A stretch of DNA of 64,000 nucleotides from Desulfitobacterium sp050251735 (GCA_050251735.1 JBFWMF010000001.1:124001-188000), one strand, 5' to 3'; shown: positions 42,186-52,190, numbered from the stretch's first letter. Program-made: numbers and translations. The notes: generated from the letters alone by a model not told the origin.

Positions 42186-43476
42186 AAATGTGCAAGTAGT
42201 TGATCCGTCTCAAAGCTTCTCGGGTAACTATGATGTCTTGATAGGAGAAGGTAGAATTATTGAGCTTAAGAAGAGTATGACTGCCGAAGAGGTTCGGGAG
42301 AAACTAGGGGAGTCCTCGACTTGGGAGGAAATTGACGCCACAGGTAAGTATCTTTTTCCGGGCCTCATCGATGTGCATACTCATCTCAGAGAACCGGGCC
42401 GAGAGGATAAAGAGGATATTGCCAGCGGTTCCCAAGCAGCAGTCCGGGGTGGCTTTACCACCATCTTAGCCATGCCCAACACAACTCCTGTACTGGATCA
42501 AAAGGCCCTGATCGAATATGTAGTGAACCATGGGAAAAAGGTCGGCTTAGCCAAGATTCATCCCATTGCCGCCATGACCAAGGGACAAGAGGGGAAGGAA
42601 CTTGTGGAAATGGTTGAACTGGCCGCGGCCGGAGCGGTAGGCTTCTCCGATGATGGCCGAGGGGTTCAGAGTGCAGAAATGATGCGTTTGGCTTTGGAAT
42701 ATGCCAAGCTAACCCGCTGCCCGGTTGTCAGTCATTGTGAGGATGAGAGCCTTGCCCATCATGGAGTGATGCACCGGGGTTTTGTGAGTACCCACCTAGG
42801 CTTGCGGGGAATTCCTAGCAGTTCGGAAAGTGTTATGGTGGCCCGGGATCTTCTCTTGGCAGAAGAAGGGGGCGGAAAGCTCCACTTAGCGCATATCTCA
42901 GCTAAGGAAAGCGTGGCACTTATACGAGATGCGAAGAAGCGAGGGGTGGATGTAACCGCTGAAGTGAATCCGCACCACCTGATCTTCACCGACGAAGCTA
43001 TAGACGAAACTCCTTATGCTACTTCCTATAAAGTCAATCCTCCACTTCGTACCGAAGCGGACCGACAAGCCTTAATCGACGGATTGTTGGATGGAACAAT
43101 CGATATGTTAGCTACCGATCATGCCCCCCACACTTGGGAAGAGAAGGCGAATCCATTTGATGAAGCCCCCTTTGGAATTTCAGGTCTAGAGACGGCATTG
43201 GCGGCAGTATGGCAGCACTTGGTTGTCCCAGGTGTGTTACCAGTAGAAACACTGGTCCAAGCTTGGAGCATTAACCCCGCTCGACGCTTTCAGCTGACCG
43301 GAGGGTCCATAAAGCCAGGGGCAGTCGCTGATTTGGTGCTTTTTGATCCCGAGTACACAGAGACCATTACCGCTGACTCTCTCGCGACAAAAGGTAAGAA
43401 TACACCGTTCTTAGGCCAAAAACTTCAAGGGTTGCCCGTGAAAGTATGGGTTGAGGGACGCCTTTGGGAGAGATAA
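42172..43476 (+). CDS. pyrC: dihydroorotase
   Basis: Cyclises carbamoyl-aspartate to dihydroorotate. 434 residues, type I/class of PyrC with DVHTHLREPGREDKED near residue 65, TTPVLDQKALI, HCEDESLAHHGVM, HISAKESVALIRDAK, and the metal ligand ATDHAPHTWEEK near 308. GGAGGAGGG inside the end of pyrB serves as the ribosome site, so translation is coupled. Confidence 0.97.
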   Translation: MWWIKNVQVVDPSQSFSGNYDVLIGEGRIIELKKSMTAEEVREKLGESSTWEEIDATGKYLFPGLIDVHTHLREPGREDKEDIASGSQAAVRGGFTTILAMPNTTPVLDQKALIEYVVNHGKKVGLAKIHPIAAMTKGQEGKELVEMVELAAAGAVGFSDDGRGVQSAEMMRLALEYAKLTRCPVVSHCEDESLAHHGVMHRGFVSTHLGLRGIPSSSESVMVARDLLLAEEGGGKLHLAHISAKESVALIRDAKKRGVDVTAEVNPHHLIFTDEAIDETPYATSYKVNPPLRTEADRQALIDGLLDGTIDMLATDHAPHTWEEKANPFDEAPFGISGLETALAAVWQHLVVPGVLPVETLVQAWSINPARRFQLTGGSIKPGAVADLVLFDPEYTETITADSLATKGKNTPFLGQKLQGLPVKVWVEGRLWER

Positions 43477-43570
43477 GTAAAGCTTTAGATTATTGAAACG
43501 CAAGCGAAATGCAGCTAATTTTTAGTTTAATCAGCATCAAGATGTAAACAGAGGTTAAAGGTAAAGAGTT

Positions 43571-43597
43571 GTGAACTGGGACCTGTCCCCAGTTCAC
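43571..43597. repeat. 27-bp palindrome upstream of carA
   Basis: GTGAACTGGG (43571-43580) and CCCAGTTCAC (43588-43597) are perfect inverted arms around ACCTGTC. The centre GGGACCTGTCCCC resembles REP-like palindromes seen in several bacteria (recall, not checked). It lies inside the pyr operon, just before the carA ribosome-binding site, and could be a transcript-processing or attenuating hairpin. Confidence 0.65.
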
Positions 43598-43617
43598 ATT
43601 CAGAAGGAGGGCTTAGG

Positions 43618-44706
43618 ATGGCGTTTCTTGTATTGCAAGATGGTACTATGTTTGAAGGTGAAGGGTTTGGAGCATGGCCGGAGGATTTTGAAAAGACGCA
43701 AGCCGGGGAAGTGGTTTTTAATACTTCGATGTCAGGGTATCAAGAGATGATCACCGACCTATCCTATTCAGGTCAGATTCTTGTTCTGACCCATCCGCAG
43801 ATCGGCAACTATGGCTGGCACGATGAGGAAAATGAAGCGGATAAAATCCTCCTTAGAGGGCTCGTGGTTCGGGAACTTTCCCAAGGGGAAGGCAGTGAGC
43901 ACGGGGATCGATCCTTAGAAGAGTTCTGCAAGGTTCAGCGCATTTGGGGGTTGAAGGGAATCGATACTCGGGCCTTAACCCGGCATATTCGCAAGGAGGG
44001 CACCTTGCCGGGAGTTTTTGCCCATACTTACCAACAAGGAATGAAGTATTGGGAAGAAAACCCTCAGAATCCCATGGATATAGAGAAGACGAAGCACTGG
44101 GTCTACAAGGCAACAGTCCAGGAGAGCTACGAGATCCCCGGGAGTGGTCCTTATGTGGCGGTACTCGACTGTGGGGCTAAACGCAATATCCTGCGCAGCT
44201 TGCAACAGCGTGGACTGCGCATTCGCGTGTTTCCAGCTTGGAGTAGTGCGGAAGAGATCTTAGCCAGCTCGCCCAAGGGGATTTTCTTGAGCAATGGACC
44301 GGGAGATCCCAGTGACCTTCCCGATTTAGTTAAGACAGTTCAGATCTTGTTGCCCAAACTCCCCATGATGGGAATCTGCTTAGGGCATCAAATTTTAGCC
44401 TTAGCAGCTGGAGGTAAAACCTATAAATTACCCTTTGGGCATCGTGGAGGGAACCACCCGGTTCAGGATCTACGCACCGGCAAAACGACCATGACAGCCC
44501 AGAATCACGGGTATGCTGTCGAAGCCGACTCTTTAGCAAGCACAGGCTTTGAAGTGATTTATAAGAATTTAAATGATGGAACGGTGGAAGGGATGGAACA
44601 TACTCAATACCCCATCTTTTCCGTGCAATATCATCCCGAAGGTGCCCCCGGTCCTGATGAGAATATGGAGCTTTTTGAACGTTTTTTTGCGGCGATTGGG
44701 GCGTAA
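43618..44706 (+). CDS. carA: carbamoyl-phosphate synthase, small (glutaminase) subunit
   Basis: Supplies ammonia from glutamine to CarB. 362 residues. The class I glutaminase domain has the nucleophile MGICLGHQILALA near residue 247 and the catalytic His-Glu in FSVQYHPEGAPGP near 333. The N-terminal half shows EVVFNTSMSGYQEMITDLSYSGQI and SNGPGDPSDL. AAGGAGG is present before the ATG. Confidence 0.97.
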   Translation: MAFLVLQDGTMFEGEGFGAWPEDFEKTQAGEVVFNTSMSGYQEMITDLSYSGQILVLTHPQIGNYGWHDEENEADKILLRGLVVRELSQGEGSEHGDRSLEEFCKVQRIWGLKGIDTRALTRHIRKEGTLPGVFAHTYQQGMKYWEENPQNPMDIEKTKHWVYKATVQESYEIPGSGPYVAVLDCGAKRNILRSLQQRGLRIRVFPAWSSAEEILASSPKGIFLSNGPGDPSDLPDLVKTVQILLPKLPMMGICLGHQILALAAGGKTYKLPFGHRGGNHPVQDLRTGKTTMTAQNHGYAVEADSLASTGFEVIYKNLNDGTVEGMEHTQYPIFSVQYHPEGAPGPDENMELFERFFAAIGA

Positions 44707-44747
44707 GCTCACCTATTCGACGGCACTTTAGCTAGGAGGAAGAAGTT

Positions 44748-47700
44748 ATGAAAAATATGAAGTGGAATAAGGTGCTCGTGATCGGATCAGGTCCGATCGT
44801 GATTGGTCAAGCTGCAGAATTTGATTATGCCGGAACACAAGCCTGCCGTGCCTTGCGGGAAGAAGGAGTTGAGGTAGTTCTCGTCAACTCTAATCCTGCC
44901 ACAATTATGACGGATCAAGAGGTCGCTGACCGGGTCTATATCGAGCCCCTGACAGTGGAATTTTTAGAACGGATTATCGAAAGAGAACGGCCCGATGGTC
45001 TTATTCCCACTATGGGGGGACAAACGGGTCTGAACTTAGCTTTCCAATTAGCGGAGCGAGGAATACTGGAACGCTGCGGGGTGCAGCTCATGGGTACCTC
45101 TCTCGAAAGCATTACCAAGGCTGAAGATCGGGAGCATTTCCGGAGTCTGATGAATTTTCTGGGGGAACCGGTACCACCCAGCGTGATTGTTTCAGAGGTG
45201 GGAGAAGCTCTAGAATTCGCTGAGGGAATTGGTTATCCCGTGATTGTCCGACCGGCCTATACTCTTGGCGGTACCGGGGGCGGAATTGCCCAAGATCGTG
45301 AATCCCTGCAGGAAATCTGCAAAAGCGGTCTGCAAGCCAGCCTCATCGGCCAAATTCTGGTGGAAAAAAGTGTGGCGGGTTGGAAGGAAATCGAATACGA
45401 AGTGCTTAGGGATGGTGCGGGCAATTGCATCACCATTTGTAATATGGAGAATATGGACCCGGTAGGGGTTCATACCGGTGACAGCATCGTGGTAGCTCCT
45501 TGCCAGACACTCACCGATCGGGAGGTTCAAGCCCTGCGTACCTCATCCCGCAGGATTGTGGAAGCTTTGGGGATCGAGGGTGGGTGTAATGTCCAATATG
45601 CTCTGCATCCGGAACGCTTGGAGTATGTGGTCATCGAGGTGAACCCGCGTCTTAGTCGTTCCAGTGCTTTGGCTTCCAAAGCCACAGGCTACCCCATTGC
45701 TAAAATAGCTGCAAAAATTGCTTTGGGCTATACTCTTCCGGAGTTGACCAATGCTGTAACCGGAAAAACTTCAGCCTGTTTCGAACCGGCCCTAGATTAT
45801 GTGGTGGTTAAAATTCCCCGCTGGCCCTTCGATAAATTCTCAGATGCAGATCGTCGCTTAGGAACTCAGATGAAGGCTACGGGGGAAGTGATGGGCTTAG
45901 GCAGGAATCTGGAGACTGCATTGCAGAAAGCTGTACGTTCCTTAGAAATAAAAGCTTATGGACTGCTCCTACCCGAGTTGGAAGACCTTTCTGATGAAGA
46001 AATTATTAAACGCTGCCAAAAGCCTGATGATCAGCTGCTTTTTATCCTGGCGGAAGGCTTCAGACGAGGCTTTAGCCTAGAGCGGATTCAAAAAGCCAGC
46101 CGCTGGAACCCTTATTTTCTGCTGGCTATCCGGCGCATCGTCAAGTTGAGCAATGAGCTCCAGACTTCGCCTTGGCAAGATGATCTTTTGTTAAAAGCGA
46201 AAAGAATGGGCTTTGCCGATCGAGAAATTGCTCGTTTATGGGAGACCACAGAAAAAGAGCTTTATGACTATCGTGAGAGCAAAGGGATTCGTCCGGTTTT
46301 CAAAATGGTCGATACCTGTGCCGGAGAATTTGAAGCCCTCACCCCTTATTTCTACTCCAGTTATGATCAAGAAAATGAGGGAATCCCCTCCCCTAAACGC
46401 AAAGTGGTGGTTTTAGGGTCCGGACCGATTCGTATCGGACAAGGGATCGAATTCGATTATTGCTCGGTTCACTCCGTATTGGCTCTCAAGAAGGCTGGGG
46501 TGGAGACGATTATCATCAATAACAACCCGGAGACCGTATCCACGGACTTTGATACGGCAGACAGGCTTTATTTTGAGCCCTTAACTCTCGAAGACGTCTC
46601 GGCGGTTTTGGACCTAGAACAGCCGGAAGGGGTCATCGTCCAATTCGGGGGACAAACAGCCATCGGTCTAGCCAAGCCCCTAGCGGAGCGGGGCTATAAA
46701 ATCCTTGGCACCAGTATTGAGGATATCGACCGGGCAGAAGAGCGGGGTCTCTTCGATGAGGTTCTCAACGCCATCGGCGCCAAACGGCCCAAGGGAGGTC
46801 AAGCCTCATCTCTGGAAGAAGCTCGTGCTGTAGCGCTGCAAATTGGCTATCCGCTGATGATTCGCCCTTCTTTTGTCCTAGGGGGCCGTGCCATGGAGAT
46901 TGTCTATGACCCTGCCGAACTGGAAAACGTAGTCAACCGGGCCATGGCCGATTTTCCGGGTCAAGAGCTCTGGCTGGATCAATATCTAGTGGGAACGGAA
47001 GTGGAAGTAGATGCGATCTCCGATGGAGAAAATGTGAGTATTCCGGGAATTATGGAGCATCTGGAAAGGGCGGGCGTGCACTCCGGGGACTCCATCGCGG
47101 TCTATCCCCCTTTGACCTTGCCCGAGCCGCTAAAAGAACGAATTACAATACTCACCACAGAGATCGCGCGGGCACTCAATGTGTTGGGCCTCTTAAATAT
47201 TCAATATGTCATACACCAGGGTGAGGTCTATGTGATTGAAGTGAATCCACGCTCCAGTCGCACAGTGCCATTTATCAGCAAGGTCACCGGATTGTCCATT
47301 GTGGATTACGCCACAGAAGTTATTTTGGGGAAATCCTTGTTGGAATTGAACCTACCACTGGGCCTATGGACGGTACCGGAGCGCGTAGCAGTCAAGGTCC
47401 CTGTCTTTTCCTTCTCCAAGCTCCATCAGGTGGAGCCCTCCCTAGGGCCGGAGATGAAATCTACCGGCGAGGTGATGGGGGTAGACCGAACTTATGAAAA
47501 GGCTCTCTACAAAGCCCTTTTAGCGGGAGGATTCAATATGTCTGCTCATGGTAGCTTGTTGGTTACCCTAGCGGACCGTGATAAGCAAGAAGGACTATCA
47601 TTGGTTAAGAAGTTTGTGGACTTAGGATTTCGGATCTTGGCTACAGAAGGAACAGCCAAAGCCCTTCGTGAGGAGGGGATTGAAGTAATACCGGTGGAGA

Positions 47701-47924
47701 AGCTTCATCAGGGGTCGACGGAAATCACTGATGCCATCCGCCAAGGTGTAATTCAATGCGTACTCAATACTACGACTCATAATAAGAAACAAGCCAGCGA
47801 TGGCTTTGCGATTCGCCGCACAGCGGTTGAGCAAGGTATCCCTTGCTTTACAAGCTTAGACACGGCCTCGGCCTGGGTTCATGTACTCATGTCCTTTTTA
47901 CCCAGTCTGATGCCACTCAGCTGA
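44748..47924 (+). CDS. carB: carbamoyl-phosphate synthase, large subunit
   Basis: Makes carbamoyl phosphate from bicarbonate, ammonia and two ATP. 1058 residues with two ATP-grasp halves, each starting with VIGSGPIVIGQAAEFDYAG (residue 11) and VLGSGPIRIGQGIEFDYCS (near 557). EVNPRLSRSSALASKATGYP and EVNPRSSRTVPFISKVTG mark the two active sites. The C-terminal MGS-like domain (FRILATEGTAKALREEGI) is the allosteric part where UMP may bind. 41 nt after carA. Confidence 0.97.
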   Translation: MKNMKWNKVLVIGSGPIVIGQAAEFDYAGTQACRALREEGVEVVLVNSNPATIMTDQEVADRVYIEPLTVEFLERIIERERPDGLIPTMGGQTGLNLAFQLAERGILERCGVQLMGTSLESITKAEDREHFRSLMNFLGEPVPPSVIVSEVGEALEFAEGIGYPVIVRPAYTLGGTGGGIAQDRESLQEICKSGLQASLIGQILVEKSVAGWKEIEYEVLRDGAGNCITICNMENMDPVGVHTGDSIVVAPCQTLTDREVQALRTSSRRIVEALGIEGGCNVQYALHPERLEYVVIEVNPRLSRSSALASKATGYPIAKIAAKIALGYTLPELTNAVTGKTSACFEPALDYVVVKIPRWPFDKFSDADRRLGTQMKATGEVMGLGRNLETALQKAVRSLEIKAYGLLLPELEDLSDEEIIKRCQKPDDQLLFILAEGFRRGFSLERIQKASRWNPYFLLAIRRIVKLSNELQTSPWQDDLLLKAKRMGFADREIARLWETTEKELYDYRESKGIRPVFKMVDTCAGEFEALTPYFYSSYDQENEGIPSPKRKVVVLGSGPIRIGQGIEFDYCSVHSVLALKKAGVETIIINNNPETVSTDFDTADRLYFEPLTLEDVSAVLDLEQPEGVIVQFGGQTAIGLAKPLAERGYKILGTSIEDIDRAEERGLFDEVLNAIGAKRPKGGQASSLEEARAVALQIGYPLMIRPSFVLGGRAMEIVYDPAELENVVNRAMADFPGQELWLDQYLVGTEVEVDAISDGENVSIPGIMEHLERAGVHSGDSIAVYPPLTLPEPLKERITILTTEIARALNVLGLLNIQYVIHQGEVYVIEVNPRSSRTVPFISKVTGLSIVDYATEVILGKSLLELNLPLGLWTVPERVAVKVPVFSFSKLHQVEPSLGPEMKSTGEVMGVDRTYEKALYKALLAGGFNMSAHGSLLVTLADRDKQEGLSLVKKFVDLGFRILATEGTAKALREEGIEVIPVEKLHQGSTEITDAIRQGVIQCVLNTTTHNKKQASDGFAIRRTAVEQGIPCFTSLDTASAWVHVLMSFLPSLMPLS

Positions 47925-48036
47925 AAAAAGGGGTCTGGTCCATTGATTCACTTCGATTCACGAATAAAGAATTGCAGGATTAAAGGTATGTAGAACTGAA
48001 ATACCTACAGAAGGAAACAAGAAAGGTGGGGTTCTT

Positions 48037-48873
48037 TTGTTAGGAAAGGCCCATATTATTGCCCATGATTTTGTGGGTGACCCTCTCTACAAGATCAGGA
48101 GACTGATTCTCCGGGCGGAAGTTGCTCGAGAGGCTCAGCCTGGACAATTTGTCCATGTACAAGTCACCAAGGGAATGGATCCTTTGCTGCGTCGCCCGAT
48201 CAGTATCGCGGATATTCAGCGGGAGGCTCAAGAAATCACGCTGCTCTACCGCATCAAGGGAAAAGGCACAGAGATATTATCCGAAGCTAAAGTCGGGGAG
48301 GAACTGAGCCTGATGGGTCCTCTGGGTCATGGATTTACCCTGCCTGCACATGGAGAACTCATTTTGGTGGCCGGTGGGATTGGGGTATTTCCTTTGCTCC
48401 CCTTGGCTAAGGCAGCTCTAGAGAAGAATCTTTCTGTGAGTTTATATTGGGGTGGGGAAAATGAAGGTTTCTTTACCAGCTCTGGACTGGGTCTGTGGCA
48501 AGATGCTGGAATCCCCGTTTTTCTTAGTTCAATGGATGGTAGCATCGGCGAGAAAGGAAATGTTCTAGATCTCCTTCAGACGCAGGTGGGAAGCCGACTC
48601 AATCATGGTAAGGGCGCTGCACAAAGTGAAGTTTTATCCGTCGCAGTGTGTGGACCTCAGGTTATGACTCAAGTCGTCAGCGATTACTTTTTACAAAAGG
48701 GGGCTGCAGTGGAGGTTTCCTTAGAGGAACGGATGGGTTGCGCGGTAGGAGCATGCTTGGGCTGTGTGTGCACTCTTAAGGATGAAGTGAGCGGTAGAAT
48801 TTACAGGGGTAAAGTGTGTAAGGATGGACCTGTGTTTAAAGGGAAGGAGGTGCTCTGGGATTATGAAGGGTGA
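48037..48873 (+). CDS. pyrK: dihydroorotate dehydrogenase electron-transfer subunit PyrK
   Basis: Iron-sulfur flavoprotein that links class 1B dihydroorotate dehydrogenase PyrD to NAD+. TTG start at 48037 with AAAGGTGGGG upstream. 278 residues: FAD-binding RRPISIADI near residue 50, LVAGGIGVFPLLPLA, and a cysteine cluster for a [2Fe-2S] centre, GCAVGACLGCVC near 235 with another cysteine in GKVCKDGPVF. It overlaps pyrD by 11 nt. Confidence 0.95.
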   Translation: MLGKAHIIAHDFVGDPLYKIRRLILRAEVAREAQPGQFVHVQVTKGMDPLLRRPISIADIQREAQEITLLYRIKGKGTEILSEAKVGEELSLMGPLGHGFTLPAHGELILVAGGIGVFPLLPLAKAALEKNLSVSLYWGGENEGFFTSSGLGLWQDAGIPVFLSSMDGSIGEKGNVLDLLQTQVGSRLNHGKGAAQSEVLSVAVCGPQVMTQVVSDYFLQKGAAVEVSLEERMGCAVGACLGCVCTLKDEVSGRIYRGKVCKDGPVFKGKEVLWDYEG

Positions 48874-49831
48874 TGAAAGTATTACAGTTACCTATGCGAA
48901 CGATGCAAAAGAGTCTGAGGGAAATATCGACTTGACAGTGGAGCTTGGTCCTTTAACCCTTAGGAATCCCGTCATCACCTGTTCCGGCACCTATGGCTTC
49001 GGGGATGAGTATGCCCCCTACTGTCCGGTAGAAAAGCTGGGAGGAATCACTCTCAAAGGGCTTACTCCCGAGCAGCGCCTAGGTAACCCCTTACCCCGAT
49101 TGGCAGAAACCCCTGCGGGAATGCTCAACTCTGTAGGACTTGAGAATCCCGGATTAGAAGATTTCCTCCAATTCTATCTCCCTAAGGTGCGGGAATTACC
49201 GACGACGGTCATCGCAAATATCTCTGGGTTTTCCTTAAGGGACTATGAAATTATGGCCAATGCCTTTCAGGCAGGTTCAGGAATCGATGCCATCGAAGTT
49301 AATATTTCCTGCCCTAATGTGAAGCATGGAGGAATGCATTTTGGCACTCATCCGGAGAGTGCTCAAGAAGTCATCGCTTTGGTAAAGGCTAAGACCAATC
49401 TTCCTGTAATTGCCAAGCTATCGCCCAATGTTACAGATATTGTGCAGATGGCCAAAGCGGTGGAACAGGGTGGCGCTGATATTATCTCCATGATCAACAC
49501 CTTGCTGGGTATGAGTATTGATATTGAACGACGTCAACCCATCTTAGCCAATAAAGTAGGGGGGCTTTCCGGACCGGCGATACGACCAGTGGCTGTGCGA
49601 ATGGTTTGGCAAGTGGCGCAAGCTGTAAATATCCCGATTATCGGTATGGGGGGAATTCTCACCTGGCAGGATGCGGTGGAATTTATGCTGGCCGGTGCCA
49701 AAGCTGTGAGCATCGGCACGGGGAATTTTGTGAACCCGCTGGTTCCTCTCGAAGTGCTTGATGGAATCAAGGAGTATTGCCGGAGACATGGCTTTACCTC
49801 TGTGAGTGATATCGTGGGATTAGCGCACTAG
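48863..49831 (+). CDS. pyrD: dihydroorotate dehydrogenase, class 1B catalytic subunit
   Basis: FMN enzyme oxidising dihydroorotate to orotate together with PyrK. The ATG at 48863 has AAGGAGGTG upstream; the longer frame runs into pyrK. 322 residues with an unusual charged N-terminal 25 residues (DESITVTYANDAKESEGNIDLTV) before VELGPLTLRNPV. Motifs: ITLKGLTPEQRLGNPLPRLAETPAGMLNSVGLENPG and the class 1B catalytic cysteine region EVNISCPNVKHGG near 165; GMGGILTWQDAVEFMLAGA for FMN phosphate. Confidence 0.96.
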   Translation: MKGDESITVTYANDAKESEGNIDLTVELGPLTLRNPVITCSGTYGFGDEYAPYCPVEKLGGITLKGLTPEQRLGNPLPRLAETPAGMLNSVGLENPGLEDFLQFYLPKVRELPTTVIANISGFSLRDYEIMANAFQAGSGIDAIEVNISCPNVKHGGMHFGTHPESAQEVIALVKAKTNLPVIAKLSPNVTDIVQMAKAVEQGGADIISMINTLLGMSIDIERRQPILANKVGGLSGPAIRPVAVRMVWQVAQAVNIPIIGMGGILTWQDAVEFMLAGAKAVSIGTGNFVNPLVPLEVLDGIKEYCRRHGFTSVSDIVGLAH

Positions 49832-49897
49832 AGTTAGGATTTTTCATAAAAGTTAGGAGTCTTACAGCTTGCAGTCATGGAAGAAAGGAAGATAAAG

Positions 49898-50626
49898 ATG
49901 GAGCAAGAAAGAACTCTTCAGGAGAACACCTCTAAGGTGATGGTAGCCTTGGATGTGGACAGCAGGGATAAGGCCCTAGCCTTGGCGGACCAATTGCAGG
50001 GGAGCGGGTGCTGGCTAAAAGTAGGGATGGAGCTATATAACGCAACAGGGGCGAGTATTATCAAGGAGTTAAAGGAAAAAGGTTTCTCCATCTTCTTAGA
50101 TCTTAAGCTCCATGATATTCCCAATACGGTGGAAAGAGCGGTTCGGGTTTTAGCGGGCTATGGCGCCGATATGCTCACCATTCACTGTAGTGGTGGATAT
50201 GATATGATGGCTCGGGCAGTCCAGGCTACTCATGAGGTCAAGGAACAAGGAAACGCTGAAAAGCGGATGAAGATTATTGGGATCACAGTCTTAACCAGTC
50301 TTGATGAAGGGAGACTGCACGAGGAGCTAGGAGTAAACCGTACCCTGCAAAATCAGGTGGTGGCGTTGGCCGAACTTGGGCAAAGGGCAGGTATTGATGG
50401 GGTCGTTGCTTCGGCACAGGAAAGTCAGGTCCTCCGTGAGCATTTAGGTCCAGATTTTCTAGTCATTACGCCTGGGATACGCTCCAGAGGAAGCGAGACC
50501 CATGATCAGGCCCGTACTCTCACTCCTATAGAAGCCCTTGAGGCGGGCAGCTCCTATCTGGTGGTAGGCAGGCCGATCACCCAAGCCTCAAGTCCTCGGC
50601 AGGCTTTAGAACGTCTCTGGGATTAG
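49898..50626 (+). CDS. pyrF: orotidine 5'-phosphate decarboxylase
   Basis: Makes UMP from OMP. The start at ATG 49898 (MEQERTLQEN) has AAAGGA upstream; ATG 49877 is an alternative. 242 residues with VALDVDSRDKALALADQL near residue 17, the catalytic LDLKLHDIPNTVERAV near 72, and VITPGIRSRGSETHDQARTLTP near 195. It lies 66 nt after pyrD. Confidence 0.96.
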   Translation: MEQERTLQENTSKVMVALDVDSRDKALALADQLQGSGCWLKVGMELYNATGASIIKELKEKGFSIFLDLKLHDIPNTVERAVRVLAGYGADMLTIHCSGGYDMMARAVQATHEVKEQGNAEKRMKIIGITVLTSLDEGRLHEELGVNRTLQNQVVALAELGQRAGIDGVVASAQESQVLREHLGPDFLVITPGIRSRGSETHDQARTLTPIEALEAGSSYLVVGRPITQASSPRQALERLWD

Positions 50627-50697
50627 AGCCTAAAAATGATATTTAGCTGTAGGGTCGAGATGGATCACGAAGTGATGTTTTGAAAGGAGTTAATTAC

Positions 50698-51303
50698 ATG
50701 ACAATATCCAATAAATCCATATCCCCTGAAGAGGTTTTAGGTATTTTCAGAGAGAGCGAGGCCTTACTGGAGGGGCATTTCCGACTGACTTCCGGAAGGC
50801 ACAGCCGCCAATACATGCAATGCGCTAAGGTTCTGCAATACCCGCACCATGCAGCTCGCTTGGGTGAGGCACTGGCAGAATCCTTTAAGGGTCACAAGAT
50901 TGACCTAGTCATCGGACCCGCCATGGGTGGAATATTGGTTGCTCATGAGGTAGGCAAGGCCTTAGGAACGAAGGCCCTGTTTACTGAACGAGAAAACGGA
51001 GAAATGAAATTACGGCGGGGTTTTGAACTTCATCCGGGTCAGCGAGTCTTAGTTGTGGAAGATGTGATTACAACCGGAGGCTCAGTTCGGGAGGTTATCG
51101 AGGTCGTTAAAGCCTATGGAGCAGAACCCGTCGGTGTGGGAGTAATTGTGGATCGCAGTTGTGGAAAAGCTGAGTTTGGAGTGCCCTTAGCCTCTTTGCT
51201 GGAGATCGAGATTGAAACCTTCGATCCAGAAGGTTGTCCTCTCTGTGCAGAAGGGATTCCAGCGATTAAACCGGGAAGCCGTGCACTGCCTACGGGAAAA
51301 TAG
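50698..51303 (+). CDS. pyrE: orotate phosphoribosyltransferase
   Basis: Joins orotate and PRPP to give OMP. The ATG at 50698 has AAAGGAG upstream; the TTG at 50680 is only an extension. 201 residues with the PRPP loop VLVVEDVITTGGSVREVIEVV near residue 118 and SRQYMQCAKVLQYP and GPAMGGILVAHEVG. The C-terminal CPLCAEGIPAIKPGSR has two cysteines and is seen in many Clostridial PyrE. Last gene of the pyr operon. Confidence 0.96.
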   Translation: MTISNKSISPEEVLGIFRESEALLEGHFRLTSGRHSRQYMQCAKVLQYPHHAARLGEALAESFKGHKIDLVIGPAMGGILVAHEVGKALGTKALFTERENGEMKLRRGFELHPGQRVLVVEDVITTGGSVREVIEVVKAYGAEPVGVGVIVDRSCGKAEFGVPLASLLEIEIETFDPEGCPLCAEGIPAIKPGSRALPTGK

Positions 51304-51346
51304 GGGACTAATCATTACAAGCGATATATTCATAAGCAAAGCATAA

Positions 51347-51389
51347 AAAGAAGTAGAAACTGTCCTTAAAAATAGTTTCTACTTCTTTT
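51347..51389 (+). terminator. rho-independent terminator of the pyr operon
   Basis: AAAGAAGTAGAAACT pairs with AGTTTCTACTTCTTT across a 12-nt loop; T residues follow. The left A-run also makes it effective in the other direction. Confidence 0.9.
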
Positions 51390-51550
51390 TTATGTCCCCA
51401 GAAACTGTAACAGATAAAATCTTTCATGGTCTTCATAATCACCCCATGCATATCGCTGGATAATTCGAGACACAATAACCTTGCTGTGGTCAAAGACCTA
51501 GGCGGGGTCCTCCCTTGAATGTTTCGATTTCAGAATATGAGGTAGGGTAT

Positions 51551-52186
51551 ATGACGAAGAACAACCAATGGATACTTAAAAAACTTATTTTCTTTATTGT
51601 CTTTAGCTTCTTGCTGCTCTTTAACGGAGCAACAGTGCTGGCACAAGTAGATTGTACTCAGTGTCACGCTAATCAAGTAAAGGAACTAAAAAACTCTACT
51701 CATGCATCGGTAAGCTGCACGAGTTGCCACAGTGATGTGACTGCCTATCCTCATCCTGAGGGGGTGAAGGTCACAAAGAAGGAAAGTGTTGCCATCTGCA
51801 ACACCTGCCATACAGGTCGTGTGGCGGAAACCTATCAGCAGAGTTTTCATGGCAAAGGGGTCTTTCTGGGGAGCCAAAGATCAGCCAGTTGCATAGATTG
51901 TCACAGTGCCCACGCGGTTTTAGGACAAGATCATCCTAATTCACTTGTAGCAAAGGAAAATATCCCCCAGACTTGTGCCAGGTGCCATGATAATCCCTCC
52001 CCAGGCTTTGCCCAAGGGACGGAGCATTTCGAACTGACTGCCATGGGGCCGGGGAAGCCCATGTATTATACCGCGAAATTCTTTATTTGGTTAACAATAA
52101 TTGCTATGACCTTGTTGGTGATTCACATTGAATTGCAGTTGTATCGCGAGCTGCGAACTATATTGCAGACCCGCAACAGGAGGTGA
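51551..52186 (+). CDS. five-haem, membrane-anchored c-type cytochrome
   Basis: Periplasm-side (outer-surface) multihaem cytochrome. The start at ATG 51551 has GAGGTAGGG upstream; 211 residues. An N-terminal signal segment (IFFIVFSFLLLFNGATVLA, ~14-31) is followed by five CXXCH haem sites at residues 35-39, 56-60, 83-87, 114-118 and 142-146, then a membrane helix at about 173-196 (AKFFIWLTIIAMTLLVIHIE) and a basic cytoplasmic tail. It is followed 4 nt later by a cytochrome b, so a quinone-coupled electron transfer pair is likely (inference). Donor and acceptor cannot be told. Confidence 0.9.
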   Translation: MTKNNQWILKKLIFFIVFSFLLLFNGATVLAQVDCTQCHANQVKELKNSTHASVSCTSCHSDVTAYPHPEGVKVTKKESVAICNTCHTGRVAETYQQSFHGKGVFLGSQRSASCIDCHSAHAVLGQDHPNSLVAKENIPQTCARCHDNPSPGFAQGTEHFELTAMGPGKPMYYTAKFFIWLTIIAMTLLVIHIELQLYRELRTILQTRNRR

Positions 52187-52190
52187 CCCC

